From assembly GCA_023678885.1 (NCBI GenBank), contig CM042965.1, positions 27,819,777-27,883,776 of the forward strand: DNA of 64,000 nt, given 5' to 3'. The position numbers were made by a program, and so were the translations under genes. The stretch comes from Pogostemon cablin (lineage: Eukaryota; Streptophyta; Magnoliopsida; Lamiales; Lamiaceae). Within the stretch, counting starts at the first letter, position 1; each line of letters starts with the position of its first letter. Under the pieces are notes generated by a model. That model made no database searches and was not told the DNA's origin. It saw only the letters and a list, made by a program, of their open reading frames with translations. Positions 29,148 to 41,142 of the stretch are shown piece by piece.

Positions 29148-32100
29148 ACTTAGCATATTTGAGATTTCACCAAACTCTTTACACTGCTAATTTAACATAT
29201 TGTGGTGCGTTTCTTTGTCATACTGAAATTTGAGACAGATTGTGGTAGGATTCATACTGCCAATTTGGTCATTCTTATCAAATTGTTTTACAAACCTTGT
29301 ATCATTCACATATACTTTGGCTGAAACTAACTATAAGGGATGTATGGTGGCAAAGAGTGATTATATTTCGGAGATCGACGTATCAGAAAATGATCCAACA
29401 CAACATAGACAATCGAAATCCACTATTTGCAACTCATTCCACTTTTCACAAATTTGAGAATATACATCGAGCCAAGAAGTATTGGACAACAATGAAATTA
29501 ATTTTACTGCCCGACGTGTCTAACAGTAAGAATAATAAAAATATCCATATATGATGAGCCTCCCTATTCAATCAGCTTAAAAAAGTTAAAATTAGAATTC
29601 TCCCAAATTGAAACAGCTTAGATAATGAATAGGCAACCAACGAATCATCATTATCGATGACTCAAAGCTATTTGATATAAAATTAGGCGTACGCATGATT
29701 GATTTTTTCAATACACAATGGGTAAAACAAAAGATATGGAAATTGAACTAACCTTTCGAATTGAATGAAGAATGGTGGCTATACTATGTGGAATTGTAAC
29801 TTGCAAGCCATGGATGAAGATCGAAAATGTTTGTCGTGAATAAATTTCTGCAATGGTTGATAGCTTTCCGCAATCAAGAGTAATTCATAAATCCTATTTG
29901 AGCAACTTCAGCAGAGAACAATTCATCAATCATTCCGATTGAGAAGTTTAGGTAATTTTCTAGCTTGTGGAGTATGAATCAGAATTTATCTCATAGAGTA
30001 TGAAATCGAATTGAGCAGAGAATGAATCTAGCTCGTAGAGTATGAAATTGGAATTTAGCTCGCAGAGTATAAACGAAATATATGGAAATTAAATCTGATT
30101 TATTTCATTAGTCTCTTTAATGCCAATTAGTGTAGTGGATTTTTTCCCTTGTATTTAAAAGTATTTAAGTTCTAAAGTGTGTACCTTATAGTAATAAATC
30201 TTATTTTATTAAAATTTTTATTTTTATATTCAATAGTTAATTTTTATTTGGCAAAATATTATGTGTTCCCTCATTCAATTCATACACACTTATTAATAAA
30301 CTAGATTCTTTAAACGTGTGTTGCACGTTGCTCGCACGTTGTACTTTGTAATATTTTTTAAAGTGGGTTATAATTTTTAAATTTTATATGAAATTAAAGT
30401 ATTTATATACTCTCTTCATCTAGTTATTTATTTATGTATTTGAGACCATAAGTTTGTGAAAATTAAAAAATGTACCATTCGTTAATTGTGTAGATGATAT
30501 TAGATAAATCAATAGTATTTTGATTAATTTAAAGAGAAAGTGAATAAATATGTTGGAGTTGAATTTATAAAGTACGGAAAATATGTGCTATTTTTTTGGA
30601 ATAAAAAAGTATTAATATAAAGATTACATCTAAAACATTCTTCTCATCTTACATGCCACCGATGTTATTTTACTTTTCAATAGAAATGAACATATACGAT
30701 AACAATGTAGAGTGTAGTGGACAATTATGGCCAGGTGTTGCAGGTTGATGATCCAACATTTTGAAAGTAAATAGATTATGAAATAATCAAAAGTTGCATT
30801 AAAATTAATTTAATAAAACAAGGTGGGCATGATCTATAAAAAATTAATCATATGAATATGACATGAAAGTAAATAGCGGCAACCTGCCATGAAACTCTCC
30901 TTATGATAATAATATGAAATTCATCTTTTTCCTCAAAGCCCACTTGAATCAAATTTTATTCTTTAAGTTTCAGATTAATTTTACTACCTGACCATTTAAA
31001 AAAAAATATATTTCCTCACATGTGTAATCAATCTCCTACACAATACAATACATAAACTAAAAATTTGTATATCACAAACCAAAAAACACACACACACACA
31101 CACACACACAATGCATCAATGCAGTTAAAAAATAAAACTACACACAGAAAGAAAAAAAAACTTATACATTCTCTCTCACAAACACTTTCATTAAATAAGA
31201 CGACAAAAAAAGAGAAAAAACCTAATATAATAAGATATTTGTACATTTAAATTCCTCTCATAATTCCATATCAAATCCAAATAAATCATTTTAATATTAA
31301 AAATTCATGTGAGCAACAAACCCATCAATGTAAACACAATCTTAAAAAAAGTAAGTATGATTTTTTTAACTTCTACTTATTTTACTTTAAATTCTTCATC
31401 TAGGTCATATGTTGTTGATCCATCAACCAAAATAAGTGGTGTCTAAAGAAGTTTAAGTCATTTGGTAGATGCATATAATGGTACACAAGAGTAAGTACAC
31501 ATCTGAAAATAACCAAATAGATTTAGATACAAAAGAAAACTATAATAACAAAAATTTCCCACTTATATTAGAGTTTTTCTCACCATGGACATGAAGATTA
31601 ATCTAATATATGATATTGTTCATTCCAAATATATAAATTTATGCATGTAAATAGTTCTTTTCATATATAACATATTCAAATGTAAGAAGAATATAAATCC
31701 AACTCCAAGAATGGCTTTTTATTTACTGCATCAAATATCACCCCAACCTAACCTCCATCTTCTTCCTACCCATGATTTAACAATTTCATCCTACAATGAG
31801 TTTTCATTTTAAAGAGCAGTATAGATCTTTAAGTAATGAGAGATCTCAGCGGGTTCCTTACGCTCAGCTCTGATTTTTAAATCTGCCAAGTAATAACGAT
31901 AATAACAACTCTTTATCTTTAAGTAAAACACCCTAGAATCACTTCTTCATATAGATCCAATGAGTTTTGTATCAAGGAGCTTGAAAACACTGTTGCAAAT
32001 GGAGGAGAGCTCCGGTTCGATTTTGGATATGTAGGTTTTGTTGATTGTAGTTAAGAGAAAATGTAGAAATTAGTTAGTTAAGCGCAGAAGTTCAAGAGCT

Positions 32101-32407
32101 GGGTATGAAGGTGAAGAGATGATTACAAATTAATTTTGTTTACTTTTGCAAGAATAAAACGTCTTTTGGCATGTAGATCAATGTGCATTCAGATAAAATT
32201 GCAAATAATAAAACAAATAAGACAATACTGTCAAAAAATATTTTACAAGTGCAAGACACTTTTAATGTAGTATTAGGTAGGATAAATATATACTTACTAG
32301 TAAACAAATACTTATATAGTTTGTTACAGAAAAAATAATGATCCAGCTAAGCATACAAAATTAATACATTCGTTAAGAAATACATATAATAAATTTTTGA
32401 AAAAAAA
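29148..32407. other. AT-rich intergenic region, no gene recognised
   Basis: About 3.3 kb with no open frame carrying family features; frames near 29230-29554 are short and unrecognised. It contains a CA microsatellite (31086-31111) and a segment near 30301-30350 (ACGTGTGTTGCACGTTGC) like a dispersed plant repeat. Confidence 0.6.
31086..31111. repeat. CA microsatellite
   Basis: About 13 uninterrupted CA dinucleotides. Confidence 0.95.
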
Positions 32408-32545
32408 GGGTAAATACACTTTTTTTGTCCATTAACTTTTACCGATTTTGAAATTGGTCCATCGATTTTACTCATTTTTAAAATTAGTCCATTAAGTTTA
32501 TAAAATTCGACAAAATAGTCCTCTCACCGGCTATAACGAGTTTTC
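32408..32545 (+). repeat. Left terminal inverted repeat of the long-TIR element
   Basis: Pairs with 39455-39588; shared segments include GTCCATTAACTTTTA and GATTTTGAAATTGGTCCA. Confidence 0.8.
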
Positions 32546-32613
32546 CATCTAGTAATGGTGACGTGAATTTTTTTAATCTGAAACTTACGTGGCTTGAATC
32601 TTGGAATAGGTTT

Positions 32614-32957
32614 AGTGTGAGAGAAACAGCTTCACCCACAAAAATCATTTATCCCCACCGACCCCTACTCTCATTCGCCGCACTTCGGCACCACTTGCAC
32701 CGCTGCCTCTCCTTTCCGTCACCTCCTATTCCTCGCGCTTTCCAACTGTTATGAAGAATTCCATTATTCTTCTCTAACAACTATCAAATCCCTCTCCACT
32801 CCAATCCTTAAATTTAATACGATTCCACCACTCTCAAGTCCCATCACCACCCGAGCCGCTGCCACTGGTGCTGCTTCTTTACCACCTGACCTCTCAGCCT
32901 CGATAATCCCACCCTCTATCACTCCTTTAAGAAAACTCAAGCGCGCTCCTCCATCTC
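32614..32957 (+). pseudogene. Open Ser/Pro-rich frame in the long-TIR element, 5' part
   Basis: A stop-free frame of about 115 codons without an early ATG, Pro/Ser/Thr-rich (includes TIPPLSSPITTRAAATGAAS). It runs into the CACTA insertion and continues in the same frame at 38795-38960 if the CACTA element and one CTC copy are removed, ending at TAA near 38960. It may be an exon captured by the long-TIR element. The protein is not recognised. Confidence 0.35.
32955..32957. repeat. Target-site duplication CTC (left) of the CACTA element
   Basis: CTC before CACTACAAAAAA, repeated as CTC at 38792-38794; 3-bp duplications are typical of CACTA elements. Confidence 0.85.
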
Positions 32958-32974
32958 CACTACAAAAAACTCTC

Positions 32975-33435
32975 GGATTACCGACGGAAATTACCGTCGG
33001 TAATACTTGAAAAATCCATCGGTAATGAGGTTACCGACGGATTAGCGACGAAATTTAATCTGTTGCTAAAACCATGGTCGGTAATTTATTACCGACGGAA
33101 ATTATATTCCGTTGGTATTTACCGACGAATTTTGGACGTCGGTAAATAGAATTTTCCGTCGGTAATCATGAAAATAAAATTCGTCGGTGCTGCAAATTAG
33201 CGACGGATTTAGCGACGGATTTATCCATCAGCAAATTAGCGACGGAAATTTCCGTCGCAAATTTAAAAAAGCAAAATCATATGAAAACTAGTTTACTGAC
33301 GGTAATCCATCGGCGATTTCGTCTGTAATTAGAGACGAAAGTAATCCGTCCTAAATTTTGCGACGGAATTATCCGTCGGTAATATTTATTTTTTAAATTA
33401 CATATTTCAGTTACCGACGAAAATTTTCATCGCAA
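32975..33435. repeat. CACTA left subterminal repeat region
   Basis: Many copies of (A)CCGACGG and inverse CCGTCGG, plus an AGCGACGG variant (for example 33041, 33190, 33240), in both orientations. In En/Spm such subterminal motifs bind the element's TnpA protein. Confidence 0.9.
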
Positions 33436-33648
33436 ATTTATGTATATATTTGAATTTTATATTTTAAAATTAATATTAATACCTATTAATTAATATAAAA
33501 TTCTAATTAATTAAATCTTCAAAACACAACCCAATGTAAGATTTAAATTCAACAATCTCCATAATTTGAAATAGATTATCCAAATTCAACACAAAATATC
33601 AAATTCTACTCAATCTTTGACACAACACATCCAATACAATAAACATGA

Positions 33649-35378
33649 TCACAAGTCTCCCAAATCAGCATCAACCTCGTCATCAGCATCAGCATCAATA
33701 TCAACATCATTATGAGCGACACCAGATGTAGATCCACCACCATAAGGAGAAGCCATTGTACTTCCACCTCGCATCATTTCCATAAGTTGTTGCACTTGGG
33801 CTTGAAGCACTTGAATTTCTGCTTGCATCTCATTACGCACCTCCAAGATTTTTTCATCTAACTGTCTCTTGCACTCTAATTTTGAACAGACAACTTGAAT
33901 AACACTGGATTGGCTACTTGAACTTCCTTCTCCCAAATTACCAATGCCGAAGATGCGACCTTTTTTTGGTGCAACGGTTTGACGGAAGATATCTCCCATA
34001 TTAATCTCAGGAGCATCAGGCATTTGACTCAGTTCGTCTTTCTTTTGTTGGATTGTATTCTGTGAATTTACATGGTTAATAATGAATTATTAATCAAATA
34101 TTATAAATTTATCATTTTACTCATAAATACTTTAAAAACACAAAATATTATACTTACAGCCACATTTTCAGCAACGGCATAGGCGTACTTTCCATTTTCA
34201 TCCGGAGGGTGGAAGTTTAAAAAGATGTCATACTCATTGGCTTCCTTTTTATGCTTTTTAGCCTTATTAACAAAGAAAACAAATTAAACATATTTGTATA
34301 CCAACACAATCTACAAAAAATTAAACATATATTTCATACTGGTATTTCTTGCCATCAATTTTAGCCCAGTCATTAAAAAGATTAATTAACACAATAGATA
34401 TTCATAAAAGATAAGTGAATAAGAGATAGAAACTCACAAACTTTTTAGCAAATTCACAAGCTCCTACTGAACCTCCTTTGTGGCAAGAAATACCAGTACC
34501 CTCTCCTGCCGGCTCGCTTCGACGATTTTTCTTATTCTGATCAGCCTTTGCTATCTCTTTTGGATCTTGCCAATGAGCAATAAAGCTAGCCCAAGTCTCA
34601 TCAGTCATATATTCTGGTTTTTCATCCTTATCTTCCCATATTTTCTTCCAGTCGTGGACAATGTCACCATAACGACGAGCACATAAAAAGTTCCATTTGT
34701 CCGAAACTAGTGCATCGATGTCTTCGCTCCACATGCATTTTTTCTACATAAATTAAATAAAAGATTAATATCATATCAAAATAGAACTCTAAACTTTTTA
34801 ATGCATACCTTAAACTCCTCAAAATATATACGTTTGGTCTCCGTAGATATCTTTTTCCAACGAGTTGCTCCTTTTTCAACCCGACCTAAAACTATCTCTC
34901 TAAACATGTGGGATAGTTTATGACCAGGCTGTAAACTACAAATTAAGCAAATCATGGTTACACAACATAATTTATAATAACACCCTCTATAAGAATTATA
35001 AGGAAAGAATTACCTTCCCTTAATGATCTCTACTTCTTGCTTTTTAGTCGTAGTTTGAGAATTTTGTACAGCAGATGATGTTGATTGTGCTGGTGTAGAT
35101 AGTATAGTAGGTGGAGCTGAGGTTGATGGTGCAGATGGTATGGGAGGTGGAGCTGAGGTTGATGGTGCAAATGGTATGAGAGGTGGAGCTGAGGTTGATG
35201 GTGCAGATGGTATGGGAGGTGGAGCTGAGGTTGATGGTACATATGGTATGGGAAGTGGAGCTGAGGTTGATGGAGTGGCTGAAGTTGATAGTACAGCCGA
35301 AGATGCACTATGTCCACCTCGTCTACCTCGACCACGTCCACCAATACGTCCATCAGTACGTCCACCTGTCATCTGCAA
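33649..35378 (-). CDS. Transposase_24 (Ptta/En/Spm)-type protein, about six exons
   Basis: Minus-strand gene with plausible splice sites. Exons are approximately 35378-35014, 34933-34809, 34748-34438, 34382-34340, 34263-34158 and 34062-33649. Exon 1 is basic Gly/Arg-rich followed by Pro/Ser/Ala repeats (TSAPPPIPSAPS-like, about five copies). The middle has the family's SHMFREIVLGRVEKGATRW, KWNFLCARRYGD and HWQDPKEIAKADQNKKNRR segments. The last exon has a coiled coil (DEKILEVRNEMQAEIQVLQA) and an acidic end (DADADDEVDADLGDL). It resembles plant En/Spm TnpA-like or Transposase_24 proteins, expected to bind the subterminal repeats. No internal stop was noticed in the exons. Exact exon borders are estimates. 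Confidence 0.7.
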
Positions 35379-35526
35379 TCCAAAAAGTTATAATATATTC
35401 AATTTTTTAAGCTATAAAGTATATTAAATATTGTAAAGTACAAATAAAAAGAAGAAGAAGAAGAAACTCACAAAAGCCTTTATACATATCATATATAGTT
35501 TGTGAAATACATCTCGAAAATTGATG

Positions 35527-35898
35527 TCAAGAGTTATTTTCTGAATCTGAATTATTCAAATTTTCAAAACTATTTTCGGACTGCAACTCTTCATCGATAT
35601 CATCTTCCTCATCAATGATTTCCATGAATGCACCACTCTCATCGTTTAAACCTGACGGACCATCATCTGATTGCACATTGTTTGGCTCATCTATGAAATC
35701 CTCTTGAAATGGAGGAGGAATAGAATCTTCACAACTTTTGGACATTTTTGCAATGTTCAACTTTGACTTCACTTTACAAACTGGCCACCAATCACTCTTT
35801 GTTTTCTTCTCAGTTGGATATGTACAATAATACATTTGGACCGCTTGAATTGCCAATACAAATGGCTCATATTGCCTGAAAACACAAAGCGAAAACAC
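35527..35898 (-). pseudogene. CACTA main transposase (TnpD/TNP2-like), last exon only
   Basis: After a TTTTCAG acceptor near 35879 the frame reads QYEPFVLAIQAVQMYYCTYP and then WWPVCKVKSK, as in the C-terminal region after the transposase domain of TNP2-type proteins, and ends in a long Asp/Glu/Ser-rich tail. No DDE transposase domain is found upstream (35,900-37,600), so this is a remnant. Confidence 0.65.
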
Positions 35899-37600
35899 AT
35901 CATCTGATCATCATGATGCAATATTTTATACATATCACAACTTCTGTGCAAAAAGAGAGGATAAACACTAAAAAGTTATATGGTAAATGTAGAAAACAGT
36001 GATGATTCCTACACTTCATTGCGATTGAGATAAGATATGAAAAGGTCAACTCTATACTCTTTCTTATAAAGAGAAATAACATGAGGATGAGAATATTTAC
36101 AACAGCAGCATCTTTATTTAACAGCTAGATGAAGATCACAAAGTAAATTCTTTCACTTACTTTTTATTCCTTTCCTCATCATTCGGACCCACCATCTTAC
36201 ACTCCATCAATCTTACTTAAATATTCATTTCTCGAACAATTCGTCAGAATTAATCCACAAATAGACGATACAATTTAAAAGGCTCATCCACAATCTACTC
36301 CAAAGAATTATTGAACTAAAAATGGCAGATTAAGTACAATATCTTGAACTACTGCAGTTAGTATCCTGTTTAAATGCATTCTACTCATTTCTTCTAAGAG
36401 GGGGAAAACATGTTTCAGTTGCAGCAAACGCTAAGCTAAAAAGCAAGTTAGGCTTATTATTCGTAATTGACACTACTTCTTTCCCTTTTCAAACTATAAA
36501 GGACAAAGCCAAGAATGAGCCATGTGATTTGCTTTTAGCATTTAAATTGTTGATTTCCCCATGGCTGGTTCTCGAGAACCTGCTTTTTTCAATGCATTCA
36601 CCAAACATAATTTTTTTTTCTCACACCATATTTTAAGCATTAAGTAATGACTTGACTGTTAAAAATACCACAAAATCACGAAAAATAAAATAACAACGAA
36701 CACAAAATTTAAAAAATAAAAAAAACTACCAACACATAAATCCCACCAAAACAATCAGAGGTCAACTCATATTTCAGTCATATAATGAAAAATAATTTTG
36801 CAAATTTAGAATATACATCAATAAGTCAAACTAGCTGAAATAGATTCAATCTTCTTTTAAAAATAAATCAGTAGACCCCTTAAACTTAGCATAGGATTTC
36901 CAATAGATCTTGCAAACTTTATAGAGAATATAGAGCAAACCGAAACAAAGAACAATTGAATGAATTCAATATATCTGAAACAACCATAATTTTACCATTT
37001 TGTGGATATAGATGGATTGGTGTTCTAACACCTAAATGTGGGGCTCTGCACCTGCAGAAATACAGGCAGACATATTTTGGAGTTATAGTACTTTTAACAG
37101 ATTCTCGTAACTGACGTTCAGCTATATGTAAACTCCTTCTTGTATTTTCGTGTGTCAAATCATAGACATATCAGAGATGAAGACATCTAAAATCTGGACA
37201 TGTTTTAGTTCATCTATGTCTGTAGGTTCTAGAAATAAAACTAAGCAATCTTTATCCCAAATAACATTATCCATTTTTCAGGCCTTGATTTGAAAATTTC
37301 TTATTTTTTTATACTTTCCTAACAGAAGTGAGGATAAACATTTACCTTGCAGTTCAGTTCTGAAAGAACAAGGGACCAAGCAGCCTTTCAAAGAGTTCGT
37401 ATAGTATCATTTGATCTTCAACAGAATTTTTATACACAAAACCCAGCTTATAATTGTAATGTACCTAGCATTCTAAACACAGTTTGAAAATAACTTTGCT
37501 AAATCGATCAAGGGTACCAATACCATGTGCCTTCCTCAGAATACAAATAAATAAATAAATAAAAAACCTCAGAATTCAGACCCAATACCAGTTGTGGTGC
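35899..37600. other. CACTA interior without recognised genes
   Basis: About 1.7 kb of AT-rich sequence between the transposase remnant and the thaumatin-like fragment. A frame at 36919-37158 (minus) contains VKSTITPKYVCLYFC and ends around a CTGCAG-flanked segment that could be another captured exon, but I cannot name it. Confidence 0.4.
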
Positions 37601-37684
37601 TGACGGTCATCTAACTTTTTTTACTCACTGGCGGCAGCGGGTGATGGCTGAGCAGCAGCGAGTTAATCCGTCGGCTCCGGCTCC

Positions 37685-38041
37685 ATGGACTTCTACGACG
37701 TCAGCCTCGTTGACGGCTACAACTTGCCCTTGCTTGTCGAGGCTGTCGGCGGGTCGAGTCAGTGCACGTCGACCGGATGCTTGGAAGAGCTGAATCAAAA
37801 ATGTCTGTCGGAGCTAAGGACGGAGGGCGGCGGCGCGTGCCGCAGCGCCAGCGACGCGTTCAAAACGCCTGAGTATTGCTGCAAGGGGGATTATGGGTCG
37901 CCGACCGTCGATGTACTCGCAAGGGGGGGTAGACCATCAGCGGAGAAGGTGGCGTCGGGAGTGGAGGTAGAATTGCGGCCGGCGGCAAGAGGGGGAATTA
38001 GGGTTCACGTTATTTTTTTTGGATCAGACATTGTGATTTAA
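37685..38041 (+). pseudogene. Captured thaumatin-like protein fragment in the CACTA element
   Basis: The first ~75 residues of this frame match the conserved middle of thaumatin-like (PR-5) proteins: MDFYDVSLVDGYNLP, a Cys at SQCTSTGC, ELNQKCLSELR, ACRSASDAF, then TPEYCCKGDYGSP. The Cys spacing is the family's. The signal peptide, N-terminal part and C-terminal third are absent, and after about 37905 the sequence is unrelated. It is GC-rich compared with the surrounding element and lies opposite to the transposase genes. A gene fragment carried by the transposon, not a working PR-5 gene. Confidence 0.85.
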
Positions 38042-38149
38042 GATTGGGGATGGGTTAACGTTTTTAAGAAACGTGTTTTGAGTTTTTTTTTAAATTTAAT
38101 TTATTTAAAAATATATATTAATTAATTAATATTAGTAAAAGTTACTTCA

Positions 38150-38775
38150 TATTTACCGACGGATTTTAATCCGTCGGTAATTAAAGATTAAATTTTTTTA
38201 AAAATAAAGATATATTTACCGACGGATTTAATTCGTCGGCAAAATAAAGACTAAAATTAATTTTATTTATTTACTGACGGATTAATTTCGTCGGTATTTT
38301 AAAGACTAAAATATTTTTTTTAATAAAAATTTTATATATTTACCGACGGATTATTCCGTCGGCAAATTAAAGACTAAAATTAATTTATTAAAAATAAAAT
38401 TTCATATATTTACCGACGAAAAATCCGTCGGTAAATTAAAGACCAAAATTATTTTTTAAAAACTAAAATTAATATATTTACCGACGGATTTATCCGTCGG
38501 TAAATTAAAAAATAAAATTTTATATATTTACCAACGGATTTAATCCGTCGGTAATCTTCCGGGATTAAATCCCTCCAAAATACCGACGGATTTACCGACG
38601 AAAAAAAAATCCGTCGTTAATATCGTCGGTAATCCGTCGCAAAAACCGTCGGAAATTTTTATTGCTGATTTTTTTTAAAAAATCATATTAAATGAATAAA
38701 CCGTTGGTAATCCGTCGGTAAACCGTCGGTAATTACCGACGATATTTTTTCGTCGGTAATTCTGTCGGTATTCCG
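38150..38775. repeat. CACTA right subterminal repeat region
   Basis: Regular array of TTTACCGACGGAT...ATCCGTCGGTAAAT units, each itself an inverted repeat, at spacing of about 60 bp between 38150 and 38560, then denser copies up to the terminus. Confidence 0.9.
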
Positions 38776-38791
38776 ACAATTTCTTGTAGTG

Positions 38792-39454
38792 CTCCTTTCA
38801 GGCCCACGACCCCTTATCCTGCCGGATTCTCTTCCCGAGTCGGGTCTCCCCATCTCAGATCAACCTGTCACTATCCCGACTATCCCTATAGTAAAAAACT
38901 CCCCGAATCACCCCCGTACCTTGCTAATTCTGTGAGTAACGCAAGCCGACTTGATAGCTAATTATCGCAAAATTCTTAGCAATTTGGGCATTATTAAATG
39001 AATCCTTCCCAAAGATTAATGGTTATTTGGATGTGAAAAAGATTTGAGTTGATGAGTATACTTACTAGGCTGGGGCTTAGGTTTAATGAAGAAGAATGCC
39101 TGCATGGTGAGATCTCTTGAAGAAGATGTAACCATGGGGAGTTTGGTGGAGATGTGGGTGGAAGACACAAAGCTAGAAAAGTGGAGATTTCACATTCTAT
39201 TAATGGTGGGTGGAAGAACATATGTTGTTTGGGTTTGGAGAGCCATGGGGTTGTACAAGCCATTGATGAGACCTTTGCAGGTTAGTAATGACGATGAAGA
39301 TGTGTGCTTGCGGGAGTTGTACCTTGGAGTTCACTATGTAATAATAATGAAAGTGGAGGGAGATAGACAACTTGGTGGAGTAGAACAAAAAAGGGTGCGG
39401 GATTTGCCTTGTTTCTCTGTAAAAAAAAATGCCATGTAAGCATGACCGGGTGTT
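38792..39454. other. Right interior of the long-TIR element
   Basis: Begins with the second CTC copy and the continuation of the open frame (to about 38960). The remainder holds overlapping frames on both strands (38994-39263 minus, 39086-39439 plus) without recognisable domains. Confidence 0.45.
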
Positions 39455-39588
39455 TCACCCGCTATAGTTAGTGAAAGGACGAAATTATCGAATTTTATGA
39501 AGTTAATAGACTAATTTAAAAAATGGGTGAAACTGGTGGACCAATTTCAAAATCGATAAAAGTTAATGGACAAAAAGTGTATTTACCC
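39455..39588 (-). repeat. Right terminal inverted repeat of the long-TIR element
   Basis: Inverse of 32408-32545, ending GTGTATTTACCC. Confidence 0.8.
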
Positions 39589-40596
39589 AAAAAATTATAC
39601 AAAATGGGCATATGTATACCCGAATGTACAGAATATCAACTCTTTATATTTTAATAAATCTCACTCAATCAAAGATTCTTTAAACAAGTGAAGTCATGAA
39701 GGGTAATTTTAGGAAATGAACTCAAATATTAATTTGGGCAACATTGATGTATTTAGAATAAGCGAGCAAAACAAGATCTTTAAAATTTTAAATTAGGTAT
39801 TAAAATTTTGGGAGAATTTATAAAATAAACAAAATTCAAAATTCAATATCAATACCAACACTTTTTTCTTTAATATTTTTCTAACCATTTGTACTTTTTT
39901 GGACACTTTTGCCCCTGCTATTTAAACCCTGTACCTAATGTGTCCCTGTGTCAGTTTTGGTGTTAGGTTAAGATGTTCGGATCCGTACTAACATTGATTC
40001 TGGTGTGGGTTCGGATGTCAGTTTGGATGTCGGTATGGATGTAAATACGGATCTTGTGTCGATTTTGATATCTTTACTATATCGGTGCGGCAACCGGTGA
40101 CGGTGGGGCGGTGGCCGGTGGCCAGCGGCGGCCGTCGGCTGGGTGGTTCGGTGGGTAATAAAAATTATTTTAATTTTGGGGATTAGGGTGAAAGGGTCTT
40201 TCTACATACTAATTGGTTAAAAAAGAAAGTAGTATGTTTTTTGAATGTTGTATTGATATTTACATTGTTGTTTTAGTTATTTCTGTATAGTGGCACTAAA
40301 ATTTTCCCTCCATATTTATTTTACAATTTAAAGTATAGAGGGTTGACTCACACATTTGTTTAAGACGAATATTCTAGGGTGAATCAGGATAACAGTGTAA
40401 ACTCTATGAACCTGTGGTCTCACCTTACAATCCTATTATATCTTATGATTAATTAGGTTGTGTTTAAATTGTGGGGATCATCAGATTTACAAGAATTTAT
40501 AATGGACCACAAGTTTACATCATAAATCGGTTCACATGATACTAACTCTTTGTTTAATTTTTTTTAAAGGAATTTTGTTCACAACATTGAATAAAG
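39589..40596. other. Intergenic, no gene recognised
   Basis: AT-rich apart from a short GC-rich stretch near 40080-40150. A GGATGT(C/A)-rich stretch lies near 40010-40045. Nothing else supported. Confidence 0.5.
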
Positions 40597-41142
40597 GCTA
40601 ATTCAGGTGCACCAACTTTCAGATCGTATACAATTATAAACAAAAAGATACTCCATCCGTCCTGAAAAAGTTGCGCCCCTCTTTTAGGCATGGAGATTAA
40701 GAAAGTGATGACTTTTAGCGGTGTAATAGTATTTTTTTTAATAAACAAATAATAAAGTATGTTAGGTAGAGATGATTTTTTTGTAAATAAAGTGTATGGG
40801 GAAAGGTAATTGTTTTTTACTTTTTGTTTTTTTGGGATGTGCAAACTTTTGTGGGACAGCCCAAAATGGAAAGTGTGTCATCTGAAAGAGACGGAGGGAG
40901 TATACAATTATAAACAAAAATACATACAATTTGTTTGTTAGTTTTTTTAATAAAAAATTGAGTGTAAAAAATATACAATTATTAAAAAATATATATACAC
41001 TATTGAATAAAAAATTATACACATATGGATGCTAGTTTTTTTAATGAAAAACTAAGTGTAAAAAAATATATATAATTATTAAAAAATATCTATACAAAAT
41101 AAAATAATATGTATACAAAATAGAATAAAAATCTTGCACCCG
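40597..41142. mobile_element. GTGCACC-ended MITE-like repeat, copy 1 (split by a Stowaway MITE)
   Basis: Starts near GGCTAATTCAGGTGCACC and ends near TTGCACCCGAAT. Its AT-rich interior, with TACAATTAT and TTTTTTAATGAAAAACT segments, closely follows 52693-53030 in intron 12 of the gene downstream. The Stowaway element at 40651-40900 is inserted between two internal TACAATTATAAACAAAAA units. Confidence 0.6.
40651..40900. mobile_element. Stowaway-type MITE
   Basis: CTCCATCCGTCC...GACGGAGGGAG ends flanked by TA on both sides (40649-40650 and 40901-40902), the Tc1/mariner-derived Stowaway signature. Confidence 0.85.

Larger units (their letters stand above)
32958..38791 (-). mobile_element. CACTA (En/Spm) transposon with captured gene fragment
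   Basis: 5.8-kb element bounded by CACTACAAAAAA and the inverse of CACTACAAGAAATTGTCGG, with 3-bp duplication CTC. Both ends carry dense subterminal ACCGACGG repeats. Inside on the minus strand are a Transposase_24-type gene (33649-35378) and the last exon of the main transposase (35527-35898). On the plus strand is a piece of a thaumatin-like gene (37685-37905). The catalytic part of the main transposase is missing, so the element is probably non-autonomous. Confidence 0.93.
32408..39588. mobile_element. Long-TIR (Mutator-like) element interrupted by a CACTA transposon
   Basis: Long terminal inverted repeats of about 130 bp, beginning GGGTAAATACAC at 32408 and ending with its inverse at 39588. 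Arms are about 85% alike by eye. Without the CACTA insert the element is about 1.35 kb. No clear target duplication is visible because both flanks are A-rich. The interior is GC-richer, with an open frame that may be captured host sequence. Mutator-like is the best guess from the long TIRs. Confidence 0.65.

Noticed and set aside
35030..35365. His/Gln-rich frame overlapping the first exon of the CACTA gene
   Set aside because: It is the out-of-frame reading of the Pro/Ser/Ala repeat in the Transposase_24-type gene.
37685..38041. A functional small thaumatin-like gene
   Set aside because: No signal peptide, no C-terminal third, non-homologous tail, and location inside a CACTA element.
39086..39439. 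117-codon frame in the long-TIR element as a gene
   Set aside because: Unrecognised, overlaps open frames on the other strand, and ends in an A-run; not enough support for a gene call.
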